Shown in pieces: positions 48,001 through 61,679 of a stretch of DNA of 64,000 bases. Origin of the DNA: Cucumis sativus (lineage: Eukaryota; Streptophyta; Magnoliopsida; Cucurbitales; Cucurbitaceae); the NCBI RefSeq assembly GCF_000004075.3, contig NC_026656.2, positions 22,454,607 to 22,518,606 of the forward strand. Direction: 5' to 3'. Positions within the stretch are counted from its first letter, which is position 1. Every line of letters starts with the position of its first letter. The notes under the pieces were generated by a model that saw only the letters and a program-made list of their open reading frames with translations, was not told the origin of the DNA and made no database searches. The position numbers and the translations under genes are program-made.

Positions 48001-50866
48001 ATGATCTAATGAGAACAAGTGATGGTTATGAAAGATTTGATAAGATAAAAAAACAAAGGTATGGATGAATGAAGAAATTAGGAAGAAACATATAGAAGGG
48101 AATAATTAAAGATAGGTATATTAATTGATATATATATTATATAGTGGTAAGAGAGAAACATGTTGTGTACATGTCTCAAACATAAGAGAAACCATGCGTG
48201 CTTCCATTCCACTCACCAATATCACTACTACTAATTAAACATTATTATTATTATTTATCATATCAAATCATATATTATTATTCTCTTAATTAACTTTATT
48301 AACATTTTAATTCCCCTTTTTAACCTCAACATGTGGGATGTGGGATTTCCGGTTAATTCTTTTTTTACCTTTTACCATGGAGACTGTGCCACTTATTACC
48401 ATTCCATATTTTTACCATATCTTGTAAACTCTAATTAATTTCCTTTTTCTTAATTTTCTTACAACAAACACTCTTTTAACTAATAGGTAAGTAGTGAACA
48501 AGAAGTAAATAAGAAGTAGACATGATTAAGAAAACGTTAGCACTCTACCAACTCACACGTAATTAATTACTACCACGTACATATCTTTTTGTTTTCATTA
48601 TAAAAATTATGCAAAGAGACTATCGTAGGTAGATTTGAATTGTTAGATATATTTGATAAAAACTACAAAATATATCTTTGGATTTATATACCACTCTATG
48701 TTACGGGAGCATATATATATATACTTTTTTTCAATCTATATCCTATGGATTTACTAAAAGACAATCATATATTGTGATTATTTTTTGGATAATTTGTTTT
48801 CATTTTCACTCCTAATCATTTCCTTCTTTCTAATTAAATAAACTCTCTTTCGACTCTTTAACACCTCCTATCAACGATTAATTACATCGTTTTAAAGTAT
48901 TGATCTTCATGTTATTGGTGTCTTTAGTATTTTGTCTAAGAAGAAAACATATATATTTTGCTAAACAGAAACAAACCTTATATATATTGATTACAAAGCA
49001 AAACACCATGCTCAATCACATGCCTATAAGCTGCCACAAGGGTATGTTAACAACCCATACATTCCCCCTCGTATTTGACATATAGCCCACCCGACTAACT
49101 TATTACATGACTTCAAATGATATTAAATTTTTCACTATCATTTTGAGTTTCATTTCATCTAACTCGATCTCTTTACATTTTTTACTTCAATAACCATTTG
49201 GATTAATTTAAAAAGTCATTATATTCATTTTGCCTCTATATATATTAATGAACGAATGTTGATGAGAGAAGTGCAGCAAAGTCTTACGTTTTGCTAAAAT
49301 ATGATTTTATGTGTGTAAAATTTGATGATCTTAACTATTTTTATTGATAGAAGGGTTTTTAGGTGGTTTTAGAAGTAAAGTCCTAATGATTTAATGTCTA
49401 AACCAAACATGATGAAAATAGGTGGAGGTTAATTCTAATTGTAGAAATGAAACTTCTCATTTGTTTTCTTAAATAATATTAAGCATTTTGCATTTATAGA
49501 AATTAAAGGGAAGGAACATAGATTAGTGATGTGTCCACGTTGGTTTTGTTTGGTATCTAATCCTAATCCATATTATTTAATCAACAAAAGGGGATCTAAA
49601 TGCTCAATGATAACCATTAGTAGCAACCACCTTTTGGTCCCTAAATAAATTAATGAAATTAACAGTGATGGGACGACATTAGGATATTAATTTATATTTG
49701 TAAAATTTAAAATTTGTTAGAGATCGGATTATTTTATGAACGGAAGACTTAAAAATTTAAAAACCTCTTTGATACAACTTAAAAACGAACAATATTATTT
49801 ATACGTGGCACACTCATCTCCATGCATCCTTTTCAATATTTTAGAAAGATATGACAAGTATGCATGTTATTAGACGAAAAATTTAAAATAATCAAGGAAT
49901 CCAACAACGGTGATTATTTAAGGAACTCAACAAAGGTGTTTATACAAATGAAGAGGAAAGGTTATCAGATTGTTAAGAAACTTACAAGTATACTTTAACT
50001 GCAAATGATAAAATTAATCAACTGATTTTAAGTTCAGGAATTCAACAAACTGTCTAAACCAAACTTTATACTTTTACTACATGTCATTAGGTGAACCAGA
50101 GTATCCCATGTAGGCTGATACACTCTTAATTAGAACTCCAATTTCATTAATATAAAATCAAACAAATACAGAGATAATGTTGTGTTGTTGGATAGTTAAA
50201 AAATGGAGGTATGAGGGAGTGGTTGAAGGAGAACCACAGGGGAGGGAAGAACAAATAAATTAAATGAAAGTATTCAGATTCAGACATATATCATGGTTTA
50301 GGACTAATTAATAACCCGAGAAGAGTTTAATTTTGATATGCATGTGTAACATCAGATGCCAGCAAAAGAGCAAACATTCTCCCACAAATTATTACTAATA
50401 AATGCTCGTTTTCGTATAGTTGTTGTAATTGTTTCTTTCATTTTAGATAGTCCAACAAACAGCAATCGATGAATAAAAGATGATTTTGCTCTTTTGAGAT
50501 TTCAGCTAATAATGCATAGAGCCTTGTGTTAAGGAACTGTCATATCCCATCCACTGGCCCCTTGAAATTACAATTATAAACAATTTATTATATATATATA
50601 TATATGCTTTTGTTATGTTCATTTTGTCCTTCTTTCAAAATGCTTTTCACTTTTTTTCTTTTAGTTCATAATACCAAAAAAAAAAAAAATGTAATTCCAC
50701 AATCTTTTTCTCTCAGCTCATTCAGATATTGCATGCGCTCGCTGACCACTATCTTTGTTCTACTTTTATATGGAGACCAAAGCTTTTGCCTTTTTGCCCC
50801 TTTATTTAATTCAATTCTTCACATCCTGTCCCTTCAAATTAATTAGTTTTACAAAAGTCCTTCCTC

Positions 50867-50874
50867 TATAAATA
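50867..50874 (+). promoter_or_regulatory. TATA box of the ROXY-type glutaredoxin gene
   Basis: TATAAATA, 127 bp upstream of the start codon, preceded by CTTCC and followed by C-rich leader sequence. A start of transcription near 50900 is expected. Confidence 0.6.
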
Positions 50875-51000
50875 ATACACAAACAGCCCCCCAAGTTTCC
50901 ATTCACCAAAAAAAGAAAAACAACCCCAGGCTTCAACCCCATCTTGTGTCGTCTTTTGTTTTCGTGTTAGTTTCTCTTGTGTAAGAACCATAATATTAAT

Positions 51001-51375
51001 ATGCATTACCAAACCACGCCATCTTGGGGCTGTTACATGTCCACCTCCTCCCTCGAGGATCCCGTCGACCGTATAGAGCGGTTGGCAGCTGAGAACGCTG
51101 TCGTCATATTCAGCGTTAGTACATGTTGTATGTGTCACGCTATAAAACGGTTGTTTTGTGGAATGGGAGTGAATCCAACAGTCTACGAACTCGACGAAGA
51201 TCCAAGAGGAGGGGACATGGAGAAGGCACTCATGAGACTTTTGGGAAGCTCCTCTCCTGTTCCTGTCGTGTTTATCGGTGGGAAACTCGTGGGTGCCATG
51301 GATAGAGTCATGGCCTCTCATATTAGTGGAACTCTTGTTCCTCTTCTTAAAGATGCTGGAGCTCTCTGGCTTTGA
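51001..51375 (+). CDS. CC-type glutaredoxin, ROXY1/ROXY2-like
   Basis: Intronless, 124 residues, starting [17 protein letters not shown]. The core contains the land-plant-specific CC-type active site CCMC in [18 protein letters not shown]. It continues with [33 protein letters not shown] and [13 protein letters not shown]. The last stretch holds an LxxLL motif (LVPLL) and the terminal ALWL motif, both used by ROXY proteins to bind TGA transcription factors and TOPLESS corepressors. In Arabidopsis, ROXY1/2 act in the nucleus in petal and anther development. The N-terminal MHYQT...SWG matches the ROXY1/2 type (MQYQT...SWG in my memory). The chosen ATG follows a leader with a good TATA box; the frame extends a few codons upstream without another ATG. 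It has no close coding neighbour. Confidence 0.93.
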   Translation: MHYQTTPSWGCYMSTSSLEDPVDRIERLAAENAVVIFSVSTCCMCHAIKRLFCGMGVNPTVYELDEDPRGGDMEKALMRLLGSSSPVPVVFIGGKLVGAMDRVMASHISGTLVPLLKDAGALWL

Positions 51376-53567
51376 CTCTAATCTCTTTTTCGAAATATTT
51401 ATTCGAAAGGATTAGAGTAATGTGAGTTACAGTTCTATATCCATTTCCATTGGAGTACTAAGTTTTAACCTATCTCCCATGGTTTTGATGATCAGACAGT
51501 CATACTAAATCTACCCCAAGGAATAATTTTTTTTACTCAATTGTTATGAAAATAAACCAAGGGAGCTAGAGAATACATGTATGACCTTTTTCTTTTTCAT
51601 TGATTCTTTTTTTTTTATAGAGGAAGAGGAGTGTCAGTGTTTATTTTATGGGTTTTATTTATTTGTGAGTCCCCACTACTTTGGACATACTAATTAATGT
51701 TCAATTTTGGTAAATCATTATTATTATCTTTCTTTTCTCTTTTGTTTAGTCATTTGGTTTAATCTCTCTTTTGATTAGCAGAAAAAGATTGAGATGTAAT
51801 GCCTGACCTCCCTCCTCTGTATTATTAGTTGTTCAGACAAATTAAGTGAATGAATGATATTTTATGAGTATAATTTTGATTTTTCATAAACCCAACTCAA
51901 GTTAGTTGAAGCACAATTTAGTTAGTTAATTAAAGAAGTTGTACATTATAAAGTTCAAATCTTCATCTGCATTTCTGATGTAAGAAAAAAGGAATATTAG
52001 TTTTGACTATATTAGTTGTGTTAATGTTTGAGTTTGATCATACAGGTAAATAATAATGTGATATGTGTTTTATAATAGAAACAAAATCAATAAAAACTAA
52101 AAGCGTAAAAGAACTAAGAGAGATGCTTTTTATTATTTAGAAGATCATACTATAAGATAACACAAAATACTTAATTATCACACCAACTAGGTGATTAGAG
52201 AGAGTGTACATTTTATAAAGTTTTAGACCAAAAATCTTAAATAGTTTACAATGTGTTGCTCTTGAACTCAGGTGAGAGATTTCGTGCATGATCATAGAAT
52301 ATCAGTATAACAATTTCAAGACATTCATGTTATTAACATAATTAAATTATTTTTAAGATATATTATTGATTTATGTATTTTTTTTCTTTAAGTGTATTTG
52401 TGTTTGAGTATATTTCTAAATTATAAATAAAACAAAGATCCATTCTGTACAAAACAATATTAATTTTGGATTTCTTTTTGTGTATGGAGTGTGATGTAAC
52501 GTATCATATTTTTGTACATGTTTGGTATTGCTTCCTTTTCAGCTTTATTTATTCAGAAATACAAAGTGGAGGTTTTAATTTAATTTAATTTATTGGGATC
52601 TAACAATTTTAAAGGGCTTTCAAGCTCAATTTACTTGATGTCCTAACATATCATTTTTGTTCCCCTTCCTCTTCTTCTTCTTCTTTTTTGCTTCTGTTGA
52701 TATTCTAATCCTTTTGTTAAATTTATATATACATTTGAAACTATGTGTGTAACACTACCCCAGGACTAACTTGTGTACTGTCACATTTCAAGATGAATGG
52801 TTTGATGGTAAAAAGAAAATAGATAATAATAAATAAGGGAAAAAAAAACCTCCCCAAGCTAGGTAGGCCCAATTACCCATATCTAAGCCCATTAACTTAG
52901 AATTAATTTTAGGCCTGCTATACATTTTTCTTCTAAAAAGTAGCCCTCAACTTCTATAGTTTATCAAAGAAAGAAACTTGGCATCCCTCACAATTCTCTA
53001 ATAAAATATTGCAAAGTGACAATTTTTTATTTAGAGAGGATGTATGAATTAGATGCAATCTAAGGTTGCACCTAGTCAATATTTTGTTGCCAAAATTATT
53101 AGTTAATCTCTTGGTTGGGTGCTATTATATTATATCAAAGTGAGTTTGATTTAGTGATAGTATTAACATGACCATCATCTATCTTGTTTCAGAATTAACA
53201 TTTACAATTTGACTATATTTTGTTTCATTTCTAGTAAAATTAGTTTGAACAAAATGAAGGAAGGAATAAAGATTTTTTTTTTAAAAAAAATAATTAACAT
53301 AACATGTAATACCACAAGGAACAAATCTATAATAATTAATCCAAGAGATATCCCTTTCCCATGAGCTGTATATAATATGAGATTCTTCTAGTTCTTAACA
53401 CTATTTTTTCTTGTTCTTGTACATTGTTTGTAAGTTATAATAATTAAAAAGATATATAGATAAAAACTATAACAACAAATTCATGATGATTAAAATAAAC
53501 AAAAACAAAAAAATCACAATTATATTATTGAATTATATATGTAATAAAAAGAATAAAAATATCCTCC
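51376..53567. other. Intergenic between the glutaredoxin and GRAS genes
   Basis: The two genes are convergent, so both 3' UTRs lie here. The T-rich stretch to about 51860 probably belongs to the glutaredoxin gene. The rest is AT-rich with no recognised gene or element. Confidence 0.4.
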
Positions 53568-56529
53568 TCAGCATCTCCATGCAGAAGCTGCAATAAGAGC
53601 CCTATCTTGCCACCCCAACAACAAGCATCCTTTGTCCTCAGTCAACCTATATCCATCACATGAATACAAACCAAGCAATATTTTTGATTGTGTCACTGCA
53701 TTACTACTCAACGCCACTCCTTTAAATCCTTTTGCTTCCATTAACTTCCTCCATTTCTCGAGCCTCTCGTGTCGTTCTATCCTCTCTGGTCCTTCACATG
53801 CCACGATGTTTCTTATCTCCGGAGCAAATATATATTGTTCCACCTTCGCCCGTTGTGCTGAGTCCGGTGGAAATGTTGCGTCCAGTGAGTCGAAAATTGC
53901 AGAGTAATAATGTAAGGCTTCGAGAAACCTCCCCAAGAAGTATGGCCCGTTATGGCTTGCTTCTTGTTCAACTAGGGTCACGATATTTGGAGCCTGATCT
54001 CGGATCATTCCTAGTAAATTCCCAAGGCTCTTTCCGGGTACACGGTGGAGGCGGTTCACAGCGTTAACCGCTAGAGCCTCGCCGACGCGACGGTTGAACA
54101 TGTTTGGTTTTAGGGATTCAAGTTGTTCACCGATTGCATGGAATTCGAAAGGGACATTGAGAGAATGAGCGAGCTCGGTTAAGCAACGACCGGTCTCTCG
54201 AACGGCGTCGATGGAAGGGCCGACACCAGTGATTCGGAGGAAAGGGGAGCCACCGGGGCGAGCGGCTAAGGCTTGCATGAAAGCTGGCCATTGGTAGCCT
54301 TGGAGAATATCAAGATCAATGACATGTACACGTTCTTCAGCTTCAAAGGCTTCAAAGATGGCTTGATTAGCAGTGAAATGAGCAAATTTGACATAAGGAC
54401 AAGCTTGATAAACAATTTGATAAATCTTGAGGATTTCAAGGGAGTTTTGAGGGAATGGAGGGATTGAAGAAGAGGGTTTTGAGGTTGTGAGAGTGGCAGC
54501 AAGACGAGCAGTTAAAGCTTCAGTGAAACATGAAGCAACTCTTTGCATGGAATCACCAATGGGAGTTACAACTCTATTGAGATGATGAAGATATCTTCTA
54601 GCTAACATGTAATCTTCTTTTGCTACTGCTTCTGCACATGCAAGAAGGAGGTGCACCAGTTGAAGTCCACTATCTTGTTCCTATATATGTTTTAAAAATG
54701 GAATATATTAATTTACACCAATTTAAATCAATCATATAATATATATATTACCCAATAATTTTGTGATTGAATTCAATTTTTTAACAAGAAATGGGTAACG
54801 AGAGAGCAACAAATCTACCCAAATATCTTAACTAGGTCAATATATTCTTAACACATTTATTATATCTTAGAACTAATATCATTAATCCAAAAAGAAATGT
54901 ACAAAAAGATAGATATGTGCAATATTAAAAAATGTACAAAAAGATACAAATGAGGATAATTAACTGTTTGGTTTTGAAAATTGTATTTATTTTCTCATAA
55001 CTTTTCTTACTTGTGGTTTTTTCATATATATATATTTTTTTTTGTAGACATTTGATTTCTTAGCTAATTTTTTAAAATGAAAAACAATTTTTTGAAAACG
55101 ACATTCATTTTTTTAACATTAAAAATTTGGATTTGATTTTGAAAACACTTATGAAATGTAGACAATAAAAAATAGAGGTAACAAATAAAAAAAGGTGTTT
55201 ATAGAAATGGAAAATAAAAAACTAAATAGAGTTATTCATGGAAAGACTAACCTTTCATTTTCTCTTTAAGATCATTTTGTGATTAGTTTATGAGTTAATT
55301 GCACAGAACTATTTCTTTGTAAAGGATTGATTTTCTAATAATCGTATTACATGCTTTTAATTAAGTCAATTAATGGACTTTGAGAATCTTCTTGCTAAAA
55401 TATTATTCATGACATTCTTAACATGATCATTTCATCTGTTTTCCCTATAATTTATTCATTGGTTAAATGCACAAACTTCCGAGTTTAATGGGTGTTTAAA
55501 AGGATGTTGTAAGATTAAAGTGATGATCAAACCTCCCATCTAAGTAATTAAACAGATAGTGATCTTTAATTAACTAATAATTACCTGCTCAGATCCAACT
55601 GGAAGAGGAGCCATCAAGCTATGGTTGAGCTGATTTTGGGGCTGCTTAGGCGGTGGCAGCAGCGGTAACGACGGTGGTGGCAGCTGCGGCGGATTCTCTT
55701 GTTCTTGATGATCTCCTTGTTGTGGCAATGAGGCAGTTGTAATATTAGAACTTCCAATTTGATTATAGAATTCCCTCTCCACAGTTGATGGTTCTTGATT
55801 TGATCCACAAATAATATTTGAAGAATTTGGAAGAGCCAAATCCTCAAAAATAATAGGTGGAAGAGAAGAAGTTGATATATCATAATATTGCAATGATTCT
55901 CCAATACCTGAAATCTTGCTCATGTTTTGATGATATGTTTCAAATCCTTCTTCCTGATAATCTTCCAATAATTCTCCAATAGTTTGAATTGAATTAGAAG
56001 AATTATTATTTCCCTCAATTGCTTGCATATATTGATTGCTTGGTGAATTAAAGACTTTATGAAGTGGACTAAGTCCTTTCCCTTTCTGAACACTACTTGA
56101 AGCTCCAACTTGAGAGCAACTCCTTGGTGGAGAACATTGCATCATTGCTTGCCCATAATTGTAGTTATAGTAGTTGAAACTCAAGTTTTGAGGGGACGGT
56201 AAGCTCGGAGCGGGGGACGAGATCATGAAATCGCAATCTAGTTGGTCAGCAAACAAGGAATCCCATACCGAGTTGTCAGGTGATTGGATCTCGATATCGC
56301 CATCGATGTCGAATTTCGGAGCAGGGAAGTCGAGGCTAGGTGGGGTGAGGGCGGTTTGCTCCAAATCGGAAGAGGATATTGGTACAGTTTTAGCGGAAAC
56401 AGAATCCGTAGGGGAAGTAGGATGAGGAAGATGGTGTTGTTGCTTGGTGGTGCAAGTTGAGGAGGTTTGATCAGTAGTAGTATTAGTAGTCTTCCTGGAT
56501 CCAATGCTTCCACAGAGAGAGTTGATCAT
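53568..56529 (-). CDS. RAM1: GRAS transcription regulator, RAM1-like
   Basis: Two exons on the minus strand, 56529-55585 and 54680-53568, give 685 residues; the intron is 904 bp with GT-AG borders in phase 0. The N-terminal half (about 1-315) is disordered, rich in Ser, Asn and Gln, and begins [11 protein letters not shown]. It includes [17 protein letters not shown] and a Pro-rich end ([15 protein letters not shown]). Exon 2 is a complete GRAS domain. In order it has LHRI from [15 protein letters not shown] (324 on), VHVID at 433-437, RVGEALAVN and [10 protein letters not shown] in the LHRII/PFYRE region, and the C-terminal SAW end [15 protein letters not shown]. Start and end match, in my memory, REDUCED ARBUSCULAR MYCORRHIZATION 1, which drives lipid-provision genes in mycorrhizal roots and is missing from Brassicaceae. 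GRAS membership is certain; the RAM1 assignment is probable. Another GRAS subfamily such as RAD1 is possible. Confidence 0.9.
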
Positions 56530-56705
56530 CTTTGGTTTTTCTCTTTTGGTAATTCTCTATTGAAATTCTCAAACACACCCAGAAGATTAGATAAAACAAG
56601 TTTTTTTCTTTCTTTCTTTTTTTTTATGAGAAAGAAACAAGTTAATTAAAAAGAGGGAATTTTGATATAAAAGAAAGAACTTTTGGAAAGAACGAACTTT
56701 GGTTG

Positions 56706-56713
56706 TTTATATA
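56706..56713 (-). promoter_or_regulatory. TATA box of the GRAS (RAM1-like) gene
   Basis: TATATAAA on the minus strand, about 180 bp upstream of the start codon. It is the best TATA-like word in this promoter. Confidence 0.5.
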
Positions 56714-56991
56714 ATGGTGATGGGATTTTTGTCAGTTAGTAGAAAAAATAAAAAAATTAGAGGGTACATATGTATTATTATTATGATTTTGTAATGTATG
56801 AATTCTTATATGATTTCATAATCAAAATTATACTTAATTTACCTAGATTGTTTAGCTGTTTCTTAGAGAAATTATTGTTGTTTTTGTTTGGGCTTTTACT
56901 GTTTTACTGTCCTCCCCTAAGAGAGTTCAAAAGTCTTAGTTTGTGGGGAGTGGGGAATGCCCAAAATTTCATTAACTCCCAAACACATGGG

Positions 56992-56997
56992 GCCGGC
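56992..56997. promoter_or_regulatory. GCCGGC palindrome in the GRAS-gene promoter
   Basis: A GC-only palindromic hexamer in otherwise AT-rich DNA, 463 bp upstream of the start codon. I recall that a GC-rich element in legume RAM1 promoters responds to the CYCLOPS complex. The match is by memory only. Confidence 0.3.
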
Positions 56998-58299
56998 TGA
57001 TAGGAATGGAAGAACCCTTTCTATTCAAACAAAAAAAAAACCACCCAAATCTACCGTGTAATGTAAACATTAGTTTATCACTAATATATCATAAGAGTCT
57101 ATCTATGCCAAAAGCTTATCACTAATGTAACAATAGTTAATTTTATGTTAAGTACTATATACATATATCATATGGGAGAGTTTATATAAAGAATATATAT
57201 ATAATGATACGATTGATTTAAGAGCATATCTAGAAAAATTGTAGTTTAACATATAGGACCAAAATAAATATCTAACTCTCACCAAGAAAAAATAGAAGAA
57301 AACAATAATGTAAATTTTGTTAAGTATATCAATTTTGGATTTTCTTTTTAAAGTTTATGCCATTTTCTAACAAAAGTATATACTAATTAACTTGTTGTTT
57401 AATTTATAATTTATGATTAATTAGAGAATAATTATCATTTAAATAAGAAATCTAAATCTCTTTTTACGTGTTAGGACCATCACTAAATTAATTATTGTTG
57501 TTGGTCAATGAAGAAATCTAAAAAGATTATTAATTAAAACACTTTCTTTTTCGCTTATGTCAGCATTTTTTTTAAAAAAGAAAAATTAGGAAAAGAAGAT
57601 TAATTCACCATAATAGTATCTAAGAACAACATTAGTGTTAGTACTTAATTTCTAATACAAACAATTCTTCATTTTTTAAGCTATTCAAGAAGTCTATTTT
57701 TATTCGAAAATTGTTTTAAGAAACATAAACGAATTTTTATGTATTTGAAAACATGTTTGATTTTAATTGAAATCATTTTTATTTAAATTTAGAATTAAGT
57801 AAGATTTTATATGTTTAAAAAAGGCTATGTTTGTAATTTCTCAAAACAAATTTTAAAACAAAGAAAATCATACTTTATTGTTTTTAAAAATGGGTTATTT
57901 CAAAGATTGTTTTTGGAAAATCGTTTTTAAAATAAGTATATAAAAACTGTTTCTATTGTTTTTATTGTATTTTCTGTTTTTAAAAACATAAAAAATAAAA
58001 ATAAATCACCAACCAAACAAAGCGAATAAAATTAGTTTTTTCCTAAATAATTTATATGTATGAACTTTTAGGATTTCTCTACCACATTTTAATCTAATAA
58101 TTAAAACTTTCACTTTGATTTTCTATTCTATTATTATTTCTTTTACAACTATTTTTTTATCCATTTAATTTTCTCAATTATTCTATAGGTCACCAAAGAG
58201 TAATAAAAACTTATAGATATGATATATATTTAGAGGGAGGAGAATTATATCTTAAAAAGTGAAAAGGCACTAAGATGATTTGTCACACAACTGCAAATG

Positions 58300-58690
58300 T
58301 CGAATGGAAAGCATAGACAACAATCGTAACAAGTAAAAGAGAAAGGACATAGAAGTTGGTAACTCAGTTAAGGGATATATAACCTATATGTTTGGGAGGC
58401 AATGTGTCTAGAAAAAAAATAATTCACTAATATCAAAGAGTTTACAATGTACGATTTATCTACAACACGCACTTCTACTATTGTGACTCACATAGAGCTT
58501 AACTCATTTACCACCTAGACTTCTCCTAGATGGGTGTACTTAGACTAAGTCTAAGATCCTCACACCTTCCACGTGGTTAGGCTCTCCCAAAAAGTGCTAA
58601 TATTAGTGAATTCCACTTTGGGTTCGATAGTATACGTGAGACTCCTCTCACGATGTTATCTTTCCTTCACATCAGAAAACTCTATTGTAA
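58300..58690. repeat. Dispersed repeat, probable degraded retroelement, copy 2
   Basis: GGCAATGTGTCTAGAAAA followed by AATTCACTAATAT matches copy 1 near 21.34 kb. Both are followed by words on the theme of TACAAAATG/TTACAATG and CTCCTAGATG/CCCCTAGATG. Same orientation, diverged. Confidence 0.45.
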
Positions 58691-59897
58691 AAATAGAAAA
58701 TCACATAAATGATTATTGTTTATGTTCATAATTTGTTTAAATCTATGAAGCATATACGATTAATGAATGGGCATTGGTGAGGAAAAAAAGTTCTTAATCA
58801 AACCTAAATAATGTGTTTGCTTCCTATTGGGGATAGTTTATCGTAATATTTTAACTTATTAAATACTATTCATAAACTACAATGAAACATAACTTTGAGA
58901 TATTATGATCCCTAATATTATATATATATATTTTTTGAAATACAATGTTAAATATTTACAAGCATATTCCATTACATATATATATATAAATATATATATA
59001 TACTATACTTTCAAATATTTTATTTATTTTAATTTTTCATTTAAAATTATTATATTTTTTAGTCCTCTTATATTGCATATTATAGGGAACTTTGGACCTA
59101 TGAAAAAAACCAAGAGATAAAGTTAAAGTTTTAGAATAAAATCATAAAAAAGTTGTTTTGATTCCAAAACAAGTGGAAAACATGCCTAGGCAGATATTGC
59201 TGAAAACTAAAGTAAGTGGGTGAGGCAATCAAGATATCTGACTCAAAACGTTTGTCTCGACCTCAATCTCAAATTAAGGCAAAACAAATTTACCTCGAGC
59301 TTACCCTTAATTTTGCATGCCCACAATTGGAAGAAAGTGGATCATTTGGCCTAAAAGGCCAATGCTAGCCTACCTTGAACAACATTTTGGGTGTAGACTT
59401 AACCAACCCTTTTGTAGTTCTATTCATGAAGGGATAGATCGAGGAAACTCTAGGTTTAACCTCATTATATATAGAATGTGAAACCTCCATGTCACATAAG
59501 TTCATCTTTTTTTCAAAAGCTTGTGTTAAGAACTAACGTAAGGATTAGAGACTCGTTTTTTTTTTCTTTGTTGTTTTGCAAGCAATGCAAATTACAAATT
59601 TAAAGGTCGGTGACACGTGAAGATCATATGAATTCTCTTAACCAAATTTATTTATGCTCATAGTATTCTCTAAATTGAATTTGCATAAGTTGCACACTCT
59701 GAAAAATAAAAAATATCATTGTCAAATAATAATAATAACAACATAGAACAGTTTCTCAAAGATACCAAAATGAAATTTGATACAAAACCCAATTATTATT
59801 GATCATGAAATACATTCCAGTCCGATTTAGTCCAAAACCTCACCAATACCTAATTTGCTTTAATACATATACTCTTAATCTAAGTGTAATGTAACCT

Positions 59898-59961
59898 TTG
59901 TCATTATCAAAATAAAGACTTTAGTCTAATTGTCATTATCATAATAAAGACTTTAGTCTAA
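59898..59961. repeat. 32-bp tandem duplication
   Basis: The unit TTGTCATTATCAAAATAAAG (first 20 bases) occurs at 59898 and again at 59930 with one substitution. Confidence 0.95.
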
Positions 59962-61679
59962 CAAAAAAAACCATTATTCTAATGAAAAATGATCGTAACT
60001 ATACAAAATTTACAGCCATAATCCACCATGCATTCCCATTTCGAAGATTGTAAACTCCACAATATAGAATTTTGAATATATACATACACACACACATATA
60101 TATAGATATATAGATATATTCTTCACTTACTACAGCTACAGCATTGCCAACTAATTAATATATAAAATGTTCACTTGTTACAAACTACAAAAAAGCATTA
60201 AAACATAACTGAAAACACAGTATTAGTTGTAAGAGGATGATGATATCATGAAAATTCAACATTGCATATACTGTAGTGAATGGTTGAGACAAGTTGAGAG
60301 TTAAAAGGAGTATAATGTTGATTGCATGAAAGCAAGATCTGGAGATGTAATTAATTATGGTTTGGTAGGAGGAGTTTGGGAAAGGTAAAAAGGAAAGAGT
60401 TGTAAATGATGAAGGGAAATTAAAAGGAAGAAGATGACAAAAAGAAAACATAGGCAAAATCGTCGGTTATAGTGTGGTTGGCGCCGTCTAACCCTTGGAT
60501 TTGCCAAAGGAATTCAGTGTTTGTCTTTTTTTTTTTGCTCTTTTCATTCTTAGTCGGCCAATTCAATTCTCCTTTTCTTCATTTCTTTACATTTTATCTT
60601 TTCTTTTTCTCTCACTCTCACTCTCACCAAATATATCACTCTTTTCAAAGCAATTTCCAACCTTAATTTCATTTTTAATAATCCTTTGCCTTCATCATAA
60701 GTATATACACCTTAGCTTTCATAATTAATTCATTATATTATTGCCTCTAAACCTGTACATTTCTTCTATTTTTTATTTTATTTTATTGGACTTCCACGAT
60801 AATTTATAATATTCTTTTCTTATTTCATTTAATATCGACTTGTACTCTTAAAAAGTAGAGCAAATTTGTTGTAACGCGCTATTACTCAAAACTAGCAAAG
60901 AGGGTTTGAAAAAGAGGGTTTGAAGTTGTATGCAAGTTTTTTTATTTTGGAGTTTGGTGGTGTGATTCAATAGTATGATGTAATAGTATGATATGTACCT
61001 TTCCAAACACTATTTTTCAAAAAAAATTAGTTTAAGCATATTGGTGTGATCCAATATGGATCCTCTTTTTTCAATAACCAAACAAAATTGAAGCAAATGG
61101 TAAAGTGCAAAATTGTATGCTTATATCTAACTTTAGTTGAGAAAACAAACAAAAGTGCATACGATATTAGTTTTTAAATTAAAGTAGAAAAATAGAAGGA
61201 AAAAAAGAAGAACTTTTGGTGTATAGGTAGGGAAGAAAGTTTCAAGTCAAAGGATATATATATATATATAGGGTTAAATAGTTGAGAGTTGATATGAAAT
61301 AATAGAATGGAAAAGGGTTGGAAAAAGTTTGTTAATATTATTGGGAAGAACAAATTAGGAAAAGAAATGAATATATATATATAATTACAAAATTACAAGA
61401 CTTGGTCTTCATAATTATGTGTCCTTGAGGAAGAAGATATTATATTAATTCTAATTAAATGGAAAACTTAAAGTTGTATGCTTTGAGCTATTTTTGGAGA
61501 CACACACTAACTTGTTTTATCTTTTGTATTCTTACCTTTCAATTTCTCAACTCAACAATTTAATTATATTATAATATAATATAATTTTTATTATAGTATA
61601 GTATAATGGAATATATATATATATATAAATAAAACGTTGAATGCTATATTGGACCATATACAAATCTTTTTTCCCACAA

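Larger units (their letters stand above)
42241..50866. other. Long intergenic stretch with repeats, no confident gene
   Basis: It contains a 61-bp tandem duplication (43130-43250), dispersed AT-rich repeat sequence with CACTAATA and TTGCAA(A)TTT words (43860-44200 and 45680-45860) that I associate with cucurbit genomes, a GATCGTTTAG cluster (44640-45070) and a TGTGTTTGTGCT-type minisatellite (about 47715-47757). No frame of recognisable family was found. Confidence 0.4.
57001..61679. other. Intergenic AT-rich stretch
   Basis: No gene recognised. It holds a second copy of the dispersed repeat seen near 21.3 kb (58300-58690), a 32-bp tandem duplication (59898-59961), and short ATAT runs near 58980, 60090, 61255 and 61610. 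The frames at 60185-60457 (-) and 60472-60728 (+) are low-complexity C/T or hydrophobic stretches without family features. Confidence 0.4.

Noticed and set aside
60480..60505. TTGCCAAAGGA, reminiscent of a miR399 core
   Set aside because: Only about ten bases match and no complementary arm exists within 200 bp on either side.
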